Shown here: one piece after another, positions 1 through 5,440 of the stretch
How the letters are laid out: each line of letters starts with the position of its first letter
Numbering within the stretch: position 1 is the first letter of the stretch
Assembly (NCBI GenBank): GCA_036752825.1
Contig: DAIORV010000093.1
Location: 1 to 9,031, forward strand
Origin: UBA5177 sp002413265
GTDB taxonomy: Bacteria; Chloroflexota; UBA5177
Direction: 5' to 3'
Length of the DNA: 9,031 bases
The notes under the pieces: model-generated
Seen by the model: only the letters and a program-made list of their open reading frames with translations
The model's database searches: none
Told to the model about the DNA's origin: nothing
Position numbers and translations under genes: made by a program

Positions 1-215
1 GGACTCTTCGTCCGGTCGCTCCATCGTCCGATAAGCGGCTGTATCACCACTCCTTCGATGGTCCGCGTGTTGCCGAGGTAGGTGAGTAGATAGTTATTGC
101 TGGTAAACGGCCCGGCCCAGGTAACCAAAAGATTGTTGAGAAAGTTGTAGACGCCGTTGGCGAGCTGACCGGCAGCGTAAAACGCCTTCTGCTGGGTGGT
201 GGTCTTGCCGTTCAT
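1..215 (-). CDS. MFS transporter, N-terminal fragment (cut by window edge)
   Basis: Seen: an ATG at 213-215 on the minus strand opens a frame that stays open to the window edge (71 codons). It reads MNGKTTTQQKAFYAAGQLAN at the start. Further on are an NTR-x-x-EG segment (about residues 52-57) and IQPLIGRWSDR (about 59-69). Known: G-x-x-SDR is the loop 2-3 signature (motif A) of the major facilitator superfamily. The N-T-R/EG..IQP context resembles the sugar-cation symporter (GPH/SLC45-like) branch. Inferred: an inner-membrane transporter, substrate unknown. The same frame is open further upstream until a TAG, but no better start is seen. The ribosome binding site is only a purine stretch (GAGAAAAG). 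It lies 127 nt downstream of the secreted-protein gene on the same strand, so co-transcription is possible but unproven. Confidence 0.72.
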   Translation of the reverse strand, partial: MNGKTTTQQKAFYAAGQLANGVYNFLNNLLVTWAGPFTSNNYLLTYLGNTRTIEGVVIQPLIGRWSDRTKS

Positions 216-270
216 GCTTTTCTCATGGGCGCAGTGTAGCCCGGTCTCGCCGATCCCGACATCCGCGATG

Positions 271-290
271 CCACCGGATATTTCTGGTGG
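271..290. repeat. short hairpin between two minus-strand genes
   Basis: Seen: CCACCGGA and TCTGGTGG face each other around a TATT loop, giving an 8-bp stem with one G-T pair. It sits between the end of the secreted-protein gene (343) and the start of the MFS gene (215). There is no T-run on either strand, so a classical intrinsic terminator is not supported. It may be a weak transcript-processing hairpin or chance. Confidence 0.3.
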
Positions 291-342
291 AAACTACGCA
301 TACCGCCTGGACATGGCCCCGATGTGATGCACCTCGCACCAC

Positions 343-1236
343 TCAGCGGGTTACGGCAAACCCTCGGTCCCGCCTGGCCGATGCCCTCTGATATGTGAGC
401 TGAAAACGAGCGACGAACCTGCCTGTGCCGGCAGTGCTCGTGAAGGCCAGCACCCAGCCAAGGGCGGAGCGACCTCGGTAGGCGACATGAGCCATCAAGA
501 CCGACCCCAGCTTCTTGCCTTGCTTAAATATCGCCAGGGTCCCTGTGGCGTGACCGCCCGGCCGGTTCTTGCTGTAGACGACCAGGAACTCCGCGTACTC
601 GCCCGTTCGAACCCGAGAAGTATCCTGCTCTCTGCCACGAACGAGGTGCAGGATGTGAATGCCGATGATGGTGATCCTCGTCGCCGGGAGCTTCCTCGGT
701 GGCGTGCGCGTCGCCGTCGGTTTACTGGGCGGCGGTGTCGAGGAAGGTGCGTGGGTCGGCATCGGGGTCGCGGTCGCCGTGGGAATAGGCGTACTCGTCG
801 AACTCGGCACGTTTGTCGGGGTCGGAGTTGAAGTCGGCAATGCCGAGTTGCCCTGAACCGTCAGCACGGCAGTCGCGTGCCGCCCGCTGGCACTTCCAAA
901 GGCGCTAACCAGATACTGGCCAGGCTGAACGCTGGAGGGCACCGGCAAACCGCCGGTCGTAAAGGTGCCGGCGGCGTCTGTGGTGGCGGTGACTGATTCC
1001 ACGGCGGTACTGCCGTTCGTCAAGTTCGCGGTGTAGGAGATCGTTACCGTCTCGTTCGCGCCGAAGTTCGAGCCAATGACAGTGACGAAGGCGTTGGCGC
1101 CCGCCGGGACCGTACTCGGTATCAGCGCGATCGCCGGAGCGGGTTGATCGGCCAGCACACGGGCGGCGGGCGTGCGCGTCGGAAGGACCGCGAGCATTGC
1201 CAGCACCAGGATGACCGGCGCCAAATACCGCCTCAT
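343..1236 (-). CDS. secreted protein: TIG-like domain, Thr/Pro linker, unknown C-terminal domain
   Basis: 297 aa from the ATG at 1234-1236. This start is chosen because GAGGTGGAGGGG lies directly upstream and a signal peptide begins there: MRRYLAPVILVLAMLAVLPT, with cleavage likely near residues 25-30. The frame is open to 1407, but the extra N-terminus is not signal-like. Residues 35-128 look like an Ig-like/TIG fold (GSNFGANETVTISYTA, later an SVQPGQYLVSAFG strand). Residues 132-182 are a low-complexity Thr/Pro/Ser linker typical of exported wall or surface proteins. Residues 186-297 form a separate beta-rich, basic domain that I do not recognise; it may be a binding domain. There is no anchor motif, so the protein is probably exported or loosely cell-associated. 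Function unknown. It is divergent from the lut operon. Confidence 0.72.
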   Translation of the reverse strand: MRRYLAPVILVLAMLAVLPTRTPAARVLADQPAPAIALIPSTVPAGANAFVTVIGSNFGANETVTISYTANLTNGSTAVESVTATTDAAGTFTTGGLPVPSSVQPGQYLVSAFGSASGRHATAVLTVQGNSALPTSTPTPTNVPSSTSTPIPTATATPMPTHAPSSTPPPSKPTATRTPPRKLPATRITIIGIHILHLVRGREQDTSRVRTGEYAEFLVVYSKNRPGGHATGTLAIFKQGKKLGSVLMAHVAYRGRSALGWVLAFTSTAGTGRFVARFQLTYQRASARRDRGFAVTR

Positions 1237-1371
1237 CAGCCCCTCCACCTCTTTGCTGAGAATGTCTTGTTGCCCATAGCCTATCACCGCAGCCGCGACG
1301 CCTTCTGTAACCAGCCCCGTATTCAAGAGCAACACGGTTTGTGCCCCACGCAAATCCTTCCTCCCGACTCG

Positions 1372-1415
1372 CACCCCCGGCGCCGTTCTATCGGGTTTCA
1401 TCGGCACCGGGGGTG
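1372..1415. promoter_or_regulatory. strong hairpin/inverted repeat in divergent intergenic region
   Basis: Seen: CACCCCCGG-c-GCCG at 1372-1385 pairs with CGGC-a-CCGGGGGTG at 1402-1415. That is 13 pairs with a single C/A mismatch around a 16-nt loop. It lies between two divergent genes (secreted protein starting at 1236, lut leader from about 1493), so it cannot be a terminator for either. Inferred: a regulatory element of the lut leader or an operator-type dyad. The rest of 1237-1492 shows no gene that I can support. Confidence 0.45.
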
Positions 1416-1428
1416 TTCCGCGTCTCGC

Positions 1429-1457
1429 TTAAGCCGCGGCCGGGAATTGGCTAGGCT
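1429..1457 (+). promoter_or_regulatory. lutA: weak candidate promoter for the lut leader
   Basis: Seen: TTAAGC (1429-1434) and TAGGCT (1452-1457) with a 17-bp spacer. Both match the sigma-70-type consensus poorly. It is listed only as the best-spaced pair upstream of the leader ORFs. An 8-bp palindrome, GCCGCGGC (1433-1440), overlaps the spacer and could bind a regulator. Low confidence. Confidence 0.18.
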
Positions 1458-1510
1458 AAGAGCAGACCCTGCCACGGAGTCAATCCAATGCCGAATGCGG
1501 GGAAATACCG

Positions 1511-1600
1511 ATGCGTTCGAATCCGTCAAGCGCAGCTAGAGCGCGCGACTGCCGCGGCTGCCACTGCTGGATGCGGGGGCTGGATGCGGGGAAAGAGTGA
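1511..1600 (+). CDS. leader ORF 1 (29 aa) upstream of lutA
   Basis: Seen: ATG 7 nt after GCGGGGA, 29 codons, TGA at 1598-1600. The stop overlaps the next ORF start as TGATG. The peptide begins MRSNPSSAAR and then has a DCRGCHCW stretch that comes from GC-rich repetitive DNA. No known leader peptide matches. Its start and spacing match the lutA start exactly, so translation is plausible. A function for the peptide itself is not supported; a role as a coupling or decoy start is inferred. Confidence 0.35.
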   Translation: MRSNPSSAARARDCRGCHCWMRGLDAGKE

Positions 1601-1644
1601 TGCGCGCAAATCCCTCAAACGCAGCTAAGCAGGCAACGGCCTGA
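1600..1644 (+). CDS. leader ORF 2 (14 aa) upstream of lutA
   Basis: Seen: ATG at 1600-1602 overlaps the stop of leader ORF 1, has the same GGGGA-7 nt-ATG spacing, and encodes MRANPSNAAKQATA. The stop TGA at 1642-1644 overlaps the next ATG. The peptide matches the N-terminus of lutA in pattern (M-x-x-x-x-S-x-AAK), so this is a duplicated, truncated gene start. It may act as a translational relay into lutA. Confidence 0.35.
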   Translation: MRANPSNAAKQATA

Positions 1645-1670
1645 TGCGGGATGCGGGGAAATGCCCATGA
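1644..1670 (+). CDS. leader ORF 3 (8 aa) overlapping the lutA start
   Basis: Seen: ATG at 1644-1646 (TGATG overlap with leader ORF 2), 8 codons MRDAGKCP, stop TGA at 1668-1670 overlapping the lutA ATG (1667-1669) as ATGA. It has no dedicated ribosome binding site, so it could only be read by a ribosome re-initiating after ORF 2. It closes the stop/start chain into lutA. May be coincidental. Confidence 0.25.
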   Translation: MRDAGKCP

Positions 1671-2434
1671 GCTCAGGCGCGTCTATCGCAGCTAAGAGAG
1701 GCAACGGCCTCTTCGTCACCTGTTTTAATGACTCGCTGTTTCCGGAGACTGCGCGGGCCACCGTTCAGCTTCTCGAGCGACTGGGTCAGAACGTGCAGTT
1801 TCCCGAGGAGCAGACCTGTTGCGGCCAGATGCACTTCAACACCGGCTATCGGAAAGAAGCGGAAGTTCTGGCTCGCCGCTTTGTCCAGATCTTCGAGCCG
1901 TACGGCGCCGTCGTGTGCCCTTCGGCGTCGTGCGTCGGAATGGTTCGTGAATCGTACCGAGAGTTAGCGGAGGCAAGCGGTGATGCCGCGTTTGTAGAGG
2001 CGGTAGAGCGGCTGACTCCGCGCGTCTTCGAGCTCTCCGAGTTCCTGGTTCGCAAACTGAACGTGAGGGATGTGGGAGCCTACTTCCCGCATCGTGTCAC
2101 GTATCACCCGACGTGCCACTCGCTGCGCGTGCTCCGGATGGCCGACCTGCCTCTGCAGCTGCTGAAGCAGGTTCGTGGCATCGAAGTAGTTGAGCTGCCG
2201 GCCGCGAGCGAGTGCTGCGGTTTCGGTGGCACTTTCTCTATAAAGAACGCCGATACCTCCATGGCCATGCTTTCGGACAAATGTCGACACGTGAGGGAGA
2301 CCGGCGCCGAAGTCTGCGCGTCAGCCGATACCTCGTGTCTCATGCAAATCGGAGGAGCTCTTCGGAGGCAGCGGGCCGGTGTCCGCACCATGCACTTCGC
2401 CGAGATCCTGGCGCAGACCGAGCCACAACCGTGA
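1667..2434 (+). CDS. lutA: L-lactate utilization protein LutA (CCG-domain Fe-S oxidoreductase subunit)
   Basis: LutA is a subunit of the cytoplasmic LutABC system that oxidises L-lactate to pyruvate. 255 aa, close to the family's usual ~240-250. Domains: two CCG (cysteine-rich) repeats. The first has LFVTC (C19), EEQTCCGQMHFNTG (CCG at 51-53) and CPSASC (C84, C89). The second has TYHPTCH (C150), SECCGFGGTFS (CC at 183-184) and SADTSC (C224). These cysteines are those expected to bind the Fe-S cofactor. Start: of two in-frame ATGs (1661, 1667), the second is chosen because GGGGA lies 7 nt upstream; the first has it too close. The N-terminal ~10 residues look like an extension, since family members begin near the LFVTC strand. 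The stop overlaps the lutB start. The leader is repetitive (see 1493-1709). Confidence 0.93.
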   Translation: MSSGASIAAKRGNGLFVTCFNDSLFPETARATVQLLERLGQNVQFPEEQTCCGQMHFNTGYRKEAEVLARRFVQIFEPYGAVVCPSASCVGMVRESYRELAEASGDAAFVEAVERLTPRVFELSEFLVRKLNVRDVGAYFPHRVTYHPTCHSLRVLRMADLPLQLLKQVRGIEVVELPAASECCGFGGTFSIKNADTSMAMLSDKCRHVRETGAEVCASADTSCLMQIGGALRRQRAGVRTMHFAEILAQTEPQP

Positions 2435-3915
2435 CCGCTGAGTTCGTTCGCAGCGGACCCTTGCCGCCCTTTGCAGCGGCCGCACGAGTGGCGTTGCAGG
2501 ATTCGCAGCTAAGACGAAATCTCGCCAGGGCCACCGGCACGGTGCGAGCCAACCGAGCGCGCATGGTTGAAGACTTGCCCGACTGGTCGGATCTCCGCCA
2601 CTCGGCGGCGGCCATCAAGGAGCAGACGCTTCGGTCCCTCGACGTGTATCTCGTGCAGCTCGAGGGGATGGTACAGGCAGCAGGTGGGCAGGTGCATTGG
2701 GCGCGGGACGCGGGGGAAGCAAATCGCATCATTACCGAACTGGTACAGGCACAGGGCGCGAGAGAAGTCGTAAAGGTCAAGTCGATGATGACCGAGGAGA
2801 TAGGTCTGAACGACGCGCTGCTGGAGTGCGGCATCGAGCCTGTGGAGACCGATCTCGCGGAGCTGATTATTCAGCTGGCCGGAGAGCCGCCATCGCACAT
2901 TCTGGCGCCCGCCGTTCATAAGAACCGGGCAGAGATCCGCGAGCTGTTTCAGCGCCGATTGGGCACCAAAGATCTTTCGGACAGTCCCGCAGACCTCACC
3001 GAAGCGGCACGGCAGCACCTTCGAGAGCGGTTCTTGCGGGCCCAGGTGGCGATCTCGGGAGCTAACTTCGCGGTGGCCGAAACGGGATCCGTGTGTGTCG
3101 TCGAGTCGGAGGGCAACGGCCGCATGTGTGTCACCCTGCCGAAGACGCTCATTACGCTTATGAGCATCGAAAAGGTGATCCCCACCTTTCGGGATCTCGA
3201 GGTCTTCCTTCAGCTACTGGCTCGTTCCTCCACCGGCGAGCGCATGAACCCGTATACCTCCATCTGGACCGGCGTGCGGGAAGGCGACGGTCCGCGTGAG
3301 TTTCACCTCGTGATTCTCGACAATGGCCGGACCAACATCCTTCAGGATCCGGTCGGCCGGCAGACGCTAAGATGTATCCGCTGCAGCGCGTGCGTGAACG
3401 CTTGCCCCGTATACGAACGAGTCGGCGGGCACGCGTACGGCTCCATCTACTCGGGACCGATCGGGGCGATTCTCACGCCACAGCTGAGAGGGATCGAGAA
3501 CGCCTCGACGCTGCCCTTCGCCTCGTCGCTCTGCGGCGCGTGTTACGAAGTCTGCCCGGTCGAGATCAACATCCCCCAGGTTCTCGTGCATCTGCGGGGG
3601 AAGGTCGTCGAACGAAAGAGAAACCGGGCCGGCGTGAGTCCCACTCCCGAGGGAATATCGATGGCGGCGCTTGGTTGGATGTTCTCGGAGCGAAGACGGT
3701 ACGAGCGCGCGCAGAAGATGGGACGGCTGGCGCAAACACCGTTGGTGCGCAAGGGAGCCATCTCCTGGCTTCCGGGCGAGCTGAGTGGCTGGACGGCGAT
3801 GCGCGACGCCCCTCCAATTGCGAAGCAGACCTTTCGCGAATGGTGGCGGAGCCGCCCTCTCCGTCGTAGAGGCGAATTGCATTCGCCCGCGCCCCGCAGG
3901 GCGCCGCAAACATGA
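2431..3915 (+). CDS. lutB: L-lactate utilization protein LutB (iron-sulfur, LUD domain)
   Basis: 494 aa from the GTG at 2431-2433, which overlaps the lutA stop by 4 nt (GTGA). The start is chosen for this coupling and because the sequence from VTAEFVRSG onward is family-like; the frame is open upstream only inside lutA. Layout: a LUD-type domain at about 60-300, with KVKSMMTEEIGLN (115-127) and ISGANFAVAETGSV (208-221), then two ferredoxin-like motifs: CIRCSACVNACPVY (C315, C318, C321, C325) and LCGACYEVCPVEINIP (C368, C371, C375). Known: LutB/YkgF carries [4Fe-4S] clusters and passes electrons during L-lactate oxidation. The C-terminal ~20 residues are Arg/Pro-rich and probably not conserved. 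Usual family length is ~470-480. Confidence 0.94.
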   Translation: MTAEFVRSGPLPPFAAAARVALQDSQLRRNLARATGTVRANRARMVEDLPDWSDLRHSAAAIKEQTLRSLDVYLVQLEGMVQAAGGQVHWARDAGEANRIITELVQAQGAREVVKVKSMMTEEIGLNDALLECGIEPVETDLAELIIQLAGEPPSHILAPAVHKNRAEIRELFQRRLGTKDLSDSPADLTEAARQHLRERFLRAQVAISGANFAVAETGSVCVVESEGNGRMCVTLPKTLITLMSIEKVIPTFRDLEVFLQLLARSSTGERMNPYTSIWTGVREGDGPREFHLVILDNGRTNILQDPVGRQTLRCIRCSACVNACPVYERVGGHAYGSIYSGPIGAILTPQLRGIENASTLPFASSLCGACYEVCPVEINIPQVLVHLRGKVVERKRNRAGVSPTPEGISMAALGWMFSERRRYERAQKMGRLAQTPLVRKGAISWLPGELSGWTAMRDAPPIAKQTFREWWRSRPLRRRGELHSPAPRRAPQT

Positions 3916-3980
3916 CGACTCGAAGCTACAACCCGACCCACCCACAGCTCCCGCAATGCGCATATTCCAGCCATGAGTGA
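3912..3980 (+). CDS. short intercistronic ORF (22 aa) linking lutB and lutC
   Basis: Seen: the ATG at 3912-3914 overlaps the lutB stop (ATGA). The frame runs 22 codons (begins MTTRSYNPTHPQ) and stops at TGA 3978-3980, just inside lutC (start 3973). No known family. It bridges the whole 57-nt lutB-lutC gap, where no good Shine-Dalgarno for lutC is visible. Inferred: it may carry ribosomes from lutB to the lutC start. It may also be chance. Confidence 0.25.
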   Translation: MTTRSYNPTHPQLPQCAYSSHE

Positions 3981-4614
3981 AGCGCGAGACGCCATATTGA
4001 TCGGAATACGTCGGGCACTCGCGGGCGCACGGGATGCCGAGGTACCGAGCCCGCCGCGTGATTATCGGCTTAGCTCCGATCTGTCTCGGGACGACATCCT
4101 CGAGCGGTTCGTGGAGCGCCTCAGCGATTACCACGCCGCTATCAGTCGTACGACCGAAAAGGATTTGAAGGATGCTATCGGCCAGGCATGTTCGGCGCGA
4201 GGCGCGACGCGCATAGTGATTCCCGTGGGCCTGTCCAAAGCCTGGCTCCCTGCCGGCGTTGAGTTCCTCCGCGACGACAGTCTCGCCAATTCAGCGCTCG
4301 ACGGGAGTGACGGAGTGCTCACAGCCTGCGCGGTGGCGATCGCCGAGACCGGAACCATCGTGCTCGACGGCGGACCGGATCAGGGACGGCGCGCCATTAC
4401 CCTCTTGCCCGACTATCATCTCTGCGTCCTCCGAGCCAGCCAGATCGTGGCGCTGGTTCCCGAAGCTTTTGCGGCCTTGCAAGGCGGCGCTGTTGAGAGG
4501 AGACCCTTCACCTTCATCTCAGGACCCTCGGCCACCAGCGACATCGAGTTGGAACGAGTTGAAGGGGTGCATGGGCCCAGGAACCTCGAGGTCCTGATAG
4601 TTTCGGACAGCTAA
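3973..4614 (+). CDS. lutC: L-lactate utilization protein LutC (LUD domain)
   Basis: 213 aa, normal for LutC/YkgG (~200-240). The family-like N-terminus MSEARDAILIGIRRAL supports the start. The LUD domain (formerly DUF162) covers about residues 60-211. Diagnostic segments are LTACAVAIAETGTIVLDGG (116-134), the following DQGRRAITLLPDYHLCV (136-152) and ISGPSATSDIELERVEGVHG (182-201). Known: LutC is the third component of the lactate-oxidising complex, needed with LutA and LutB; its exact catalytic part is not settled. It is the last gene of the operon. No strong ribosome binding site is seen before the ATG, suggesting coupling to the preceding ORF. No lactate permease gene or GntR-type regulator lies in this window. 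Confidence 0.93.
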   Translation: MSEARDAILIGIRRALAGARDAEVPSPPRDYRLSSDLSRDDILERFVERLSDYHAAISRTTEKDLKDAIGQACSARGATRIVIPVGLSKAWLPAGVEFLRDDSLANSALDGSDGVLTACAVAIAETGTIVLDGGPDQGRRAITLLPDYHLCVLRASQIVALVPEAFAALQGGAVERRPFTFISGPSATSDIELERVEGVHGPRNLEVLIVSDS

Positions 4615-4784
4615 AGTGGGAGCGGTAAGCCGGTGCTGCAAGCGGTTTTCTATAGCCGGCGCCGCCAAGGAGATCATCGGCCGGGCGATGCATACAGCCT
4701 GGGACGGGGAGCTGTTTCTGGAGGGCAAAGCGCGGGGGCGAACGACAGGGTGCCAGTTCTCGCCAACCCGCTCCGCCATCTCCG
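4615..4784 (+). other. non-coding stretch after lutC with a fragment of the REP flank
   Basis: No gene supported. Within it, 4699-4724 (CTGGGACGGGGAGCTGTTTC and a few more bases) matches, with about three differences, the sequence that follows the downstream REP copy at 5310. It therefore seems to be a stray piece of the same repeat family, in the same orientation. No T-run terminator for lutC is evident. Confidence 0.4.
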
Positions 4785-4816
4785 TCGTAGGGATCGCCCC
4801 GTGTGGCGGTCCGCCT
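4785..4816 (-). repeat. REP-like repeat, copy A (inverted)
   Basis: Exact reverse complement of the 32 bp at 5201-5232 and 5310-5341. In the forward copies the core folds as GGACCGCC-ACACGG-GGCGATCC, a hairpin with one mismatch. It also contains the small palindrome GGCGGACCGCC. It lies 23 bp before the transposase relic start. Confidence 0.75.
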
Positions 4817-4839
4817 TCGTTTCCCTGCGATACTGCCTC

Positions 4840-5033
4840 ATGAGCTCGTACCCTAACAGTCATCATCGGCGCTTGGAAGGGTACGACTATACCGCAGCCG
4901 GCTTCTATTCGGCAGGTTATGGCAACGTCGATTCCATGACCGGATCATTCGGGACGATGAGGAACTGAGGGGTAAGAGGGAATACACCATCCAGAACCCG
5001 CTGCGCTGGAGTCTGAAAGAAGCCGGGTTGTAG
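4840..5033 (+). pseudogene. REP-associated tyrosine transposase (Y1_Tnp/IS200-like), internally deleted and frameshifted
   Basis: Seen: from the ATG at 4840 one frame reads HHRRLEGYDYTAAGFY (about 4858-4908), the typical N-terminal opening of RAYT proteins. From 4908 a different frame (+2) reads WQRRFHDRIIRDDEEL (from 4920) and later REYTIQNPLRWSL, ending at TAG 5031-5033; this is the typical RAYT C-terminus. Complete RAYTs have on the order of 100 or more residues between these parts, including the HUH metal-binding motif. All of that is missing here, so the gene cannot be active. The stop is 12 bp before the next REP copy, matching the gene-REP spacing of intact loci. Confidence 0.8.
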
Positions 5034-5068
5034 ACCAAGCGAAACAGGCGGACCGCCACACGGGGCGA

Positions 5069-5168
5069 NNNNNNNNNNNNNNNNNNNNNNNNNNNNNNNN
5101 NNNNNNNNNNNNNNNNNNNNNNNNNNNNNNNNNNNNNNNNNNNNNNNNNNNNNNNNNNNNNNNNNNNN
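5069..5168. other. assembly gap (100 N) flanked by an exact 55-nt duplication
   Basis: Seen: 100 N. The 55 nt before it (5014-5068) and the 55 nt after it (5169-5223) are identical. They span the end of the transposase relic and the first 23 bp of a REP copy. 55 is a common assembler k-mer length and 100 N a common placeholder, so two contigs that overlap by k were probably joined with Ns. The real sequence likely has one copy and no gap. Confidence 0.85.
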
Positions 5169-5200
5169 TGAAAGAAGCCGGGTTGTAGACCAAGCGAAAC

Positions 5201-5232
5201 AGGCGGACCGCCACACGGGGCGATCCCTACGA
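5201..5232 (+). repeat. REP-like repeat, copy C (and truncated copy B at 5046-5068)
   Basis: The 32-bp unit starts AGGCGGACCGCCACACGGGG and ends CCCTACGA. It is followed by a conserved tail of about 35 bp (GGCTGGG-c-CGGGT-t-GCTGTTT and on to ATGCCGA) that also follows copy D. Copy B at 5046-5068 is the same sequence cut by the gap and is probably the same physical copy. Orientation is opposite to copy A. Confidence 0.75.
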
Positions 5233-5309
5233 GGCTGGGCCGGGTTGCTGTTTTTGGATATGCCGACGGGTAGGGTAGGTGGTCGTGGAGCAGTATGGCA
5301 GGGCAACCA

Positions 5310-5341
5310 AGGCGGACCGCCACACGGGGCGATCCCTACGA
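5310..5341 (+). repeat. REP-like repeat, copy D
   Basis: Identical to copy C over the 32 bp plus the next 7 bp, and similar over the following ~30 bp. It lies 109 bp downstream of copy C in the same orientation, so a REP-plus-tail unit was duplicated in tandem. It ends about 60 bp before the candidate -10 of the next gene and could influence its promoter region. Confidence 0.72.
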
Positions 5342-5401
5342 GGCTGGGACGGGTAGCTGTTTCTAGAAATGCCGAGCGGCCGGTAGGAACCCCGGCGGCG
5401 A

Positions 5402-5407
5402 TACAAT
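5402..5407 (+). promoter_or_regulatory. candidate -10 box (TACAAT) for the L,D-transpeptidase gene
   Basis: TACAAT matches the TATAAT consensus at 5 of 6 positions and lies 33 bp before the ATG at 5441. No convincing -35 box is seen 16-18 bp upstream. The ribosome binding site is GAGGGA at 5430-5435, 5 nt before the start. Confidence 0.35.
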
Positions 5408-5440
5408 GCTCCCAGACAATTCGAACCACGAGGGAATTAG

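Larger units (their letters stand above)
1493..1709 (+). repeat. three degenerate tandem copies of the lutA translation-start region
   Basis: Seen: copies at about 1493-1540, 1583-1640 and 1650-1709. Each starts with ATGCGGGGAAA, has an ATG 7 nt after GGGGA, and ends with CGCAGCTA; the last two also share GGCAACGGCCT. The third copy contains the start codon and first codons of lutA. The encoded starts are alike: MRSNPSSAAR, MRANPSNAAK and MSSGASIAAK. Smaller tandem duplications are nested inside: a perfect 13-bp doubling GCTGGATGCGGGG at 1566-1591 and a 7-bp doubling GATGCGG at 1643-1656. Inferred: slippage or unequal recombination duplicated the Shine-Dalgarno/start unit of the gene. Confidence 0.75.
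4785..5232 (+). mobile_element. RAYT/REP element relic (non-autonomous, MITE-like)
   Basis: Seen: a 32-bp sequence at 4785-4816 recurs inverted on the other side of a transposase relic (5046-5068, cut by the gap, and complete at 5201-5232). If the N gap is an artefact (see 5069-5168), the real element is about 290 bp: inverted REP, 194-bp transposase remnant, REP. Known: REP-associated tyrosine transposases lie between inverted REP palindromes and mobilise them. Inferred: an internally deleted copy, needing a transposase from elsewhere to move, if still mobile at all. Confidence 0.6.

Noticed and set aside
659..856. Val/Gly-rich plus-strand ORF
   Set aside because: It is the antisense shadow of the Thr/Pro linker of the secreted protein.
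1237..1407. N-terminal extension of the secreted protein up to 1407
   Set aside because: It would place 57 non-signal residues before a clear signal peptide that has its own strong ribosome binding site.
1402..1428. Resemblance of CACCGGGGGTGTTCCGCG to the T-box antiterminator motif
   Set aside because: The match is imperfect. No specifier stem or terminator follows, and the downstream genes are lactate oxidation genes rather than amino-acid genes.
1550..1571. Cys-rich segment (DCRGCHCW) in leader ORF 1 as a metal-binding leader peptide
   Set aside because: It is explained by the GC-rich repetitive DNA (CTGC/CGGC runs), and the motif is absent from the other two copies.
2212..2430. Extended lutB start at an ATG inside lutA (567-aa version)
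   Set aside because: The extra 73 codons lie fully inside lutA in another frame and are not family-like. The GTG at 2431 overlapping the lutA stop is the normal coupled start.
4633..4839. Plus-strand frame running from lutC into the transposase relic
   Set aside because: No family-like sequence before 4840. It crosses REP copy A, and the other frames are equally open.
5201..5348. REP copies C and D as a CRISPR array
   Set aside because: Only two to three copies, 109 bp apart, with a repeated tail instead of unique spacers. The palindrome and linkage to a RAYT relic explain them.
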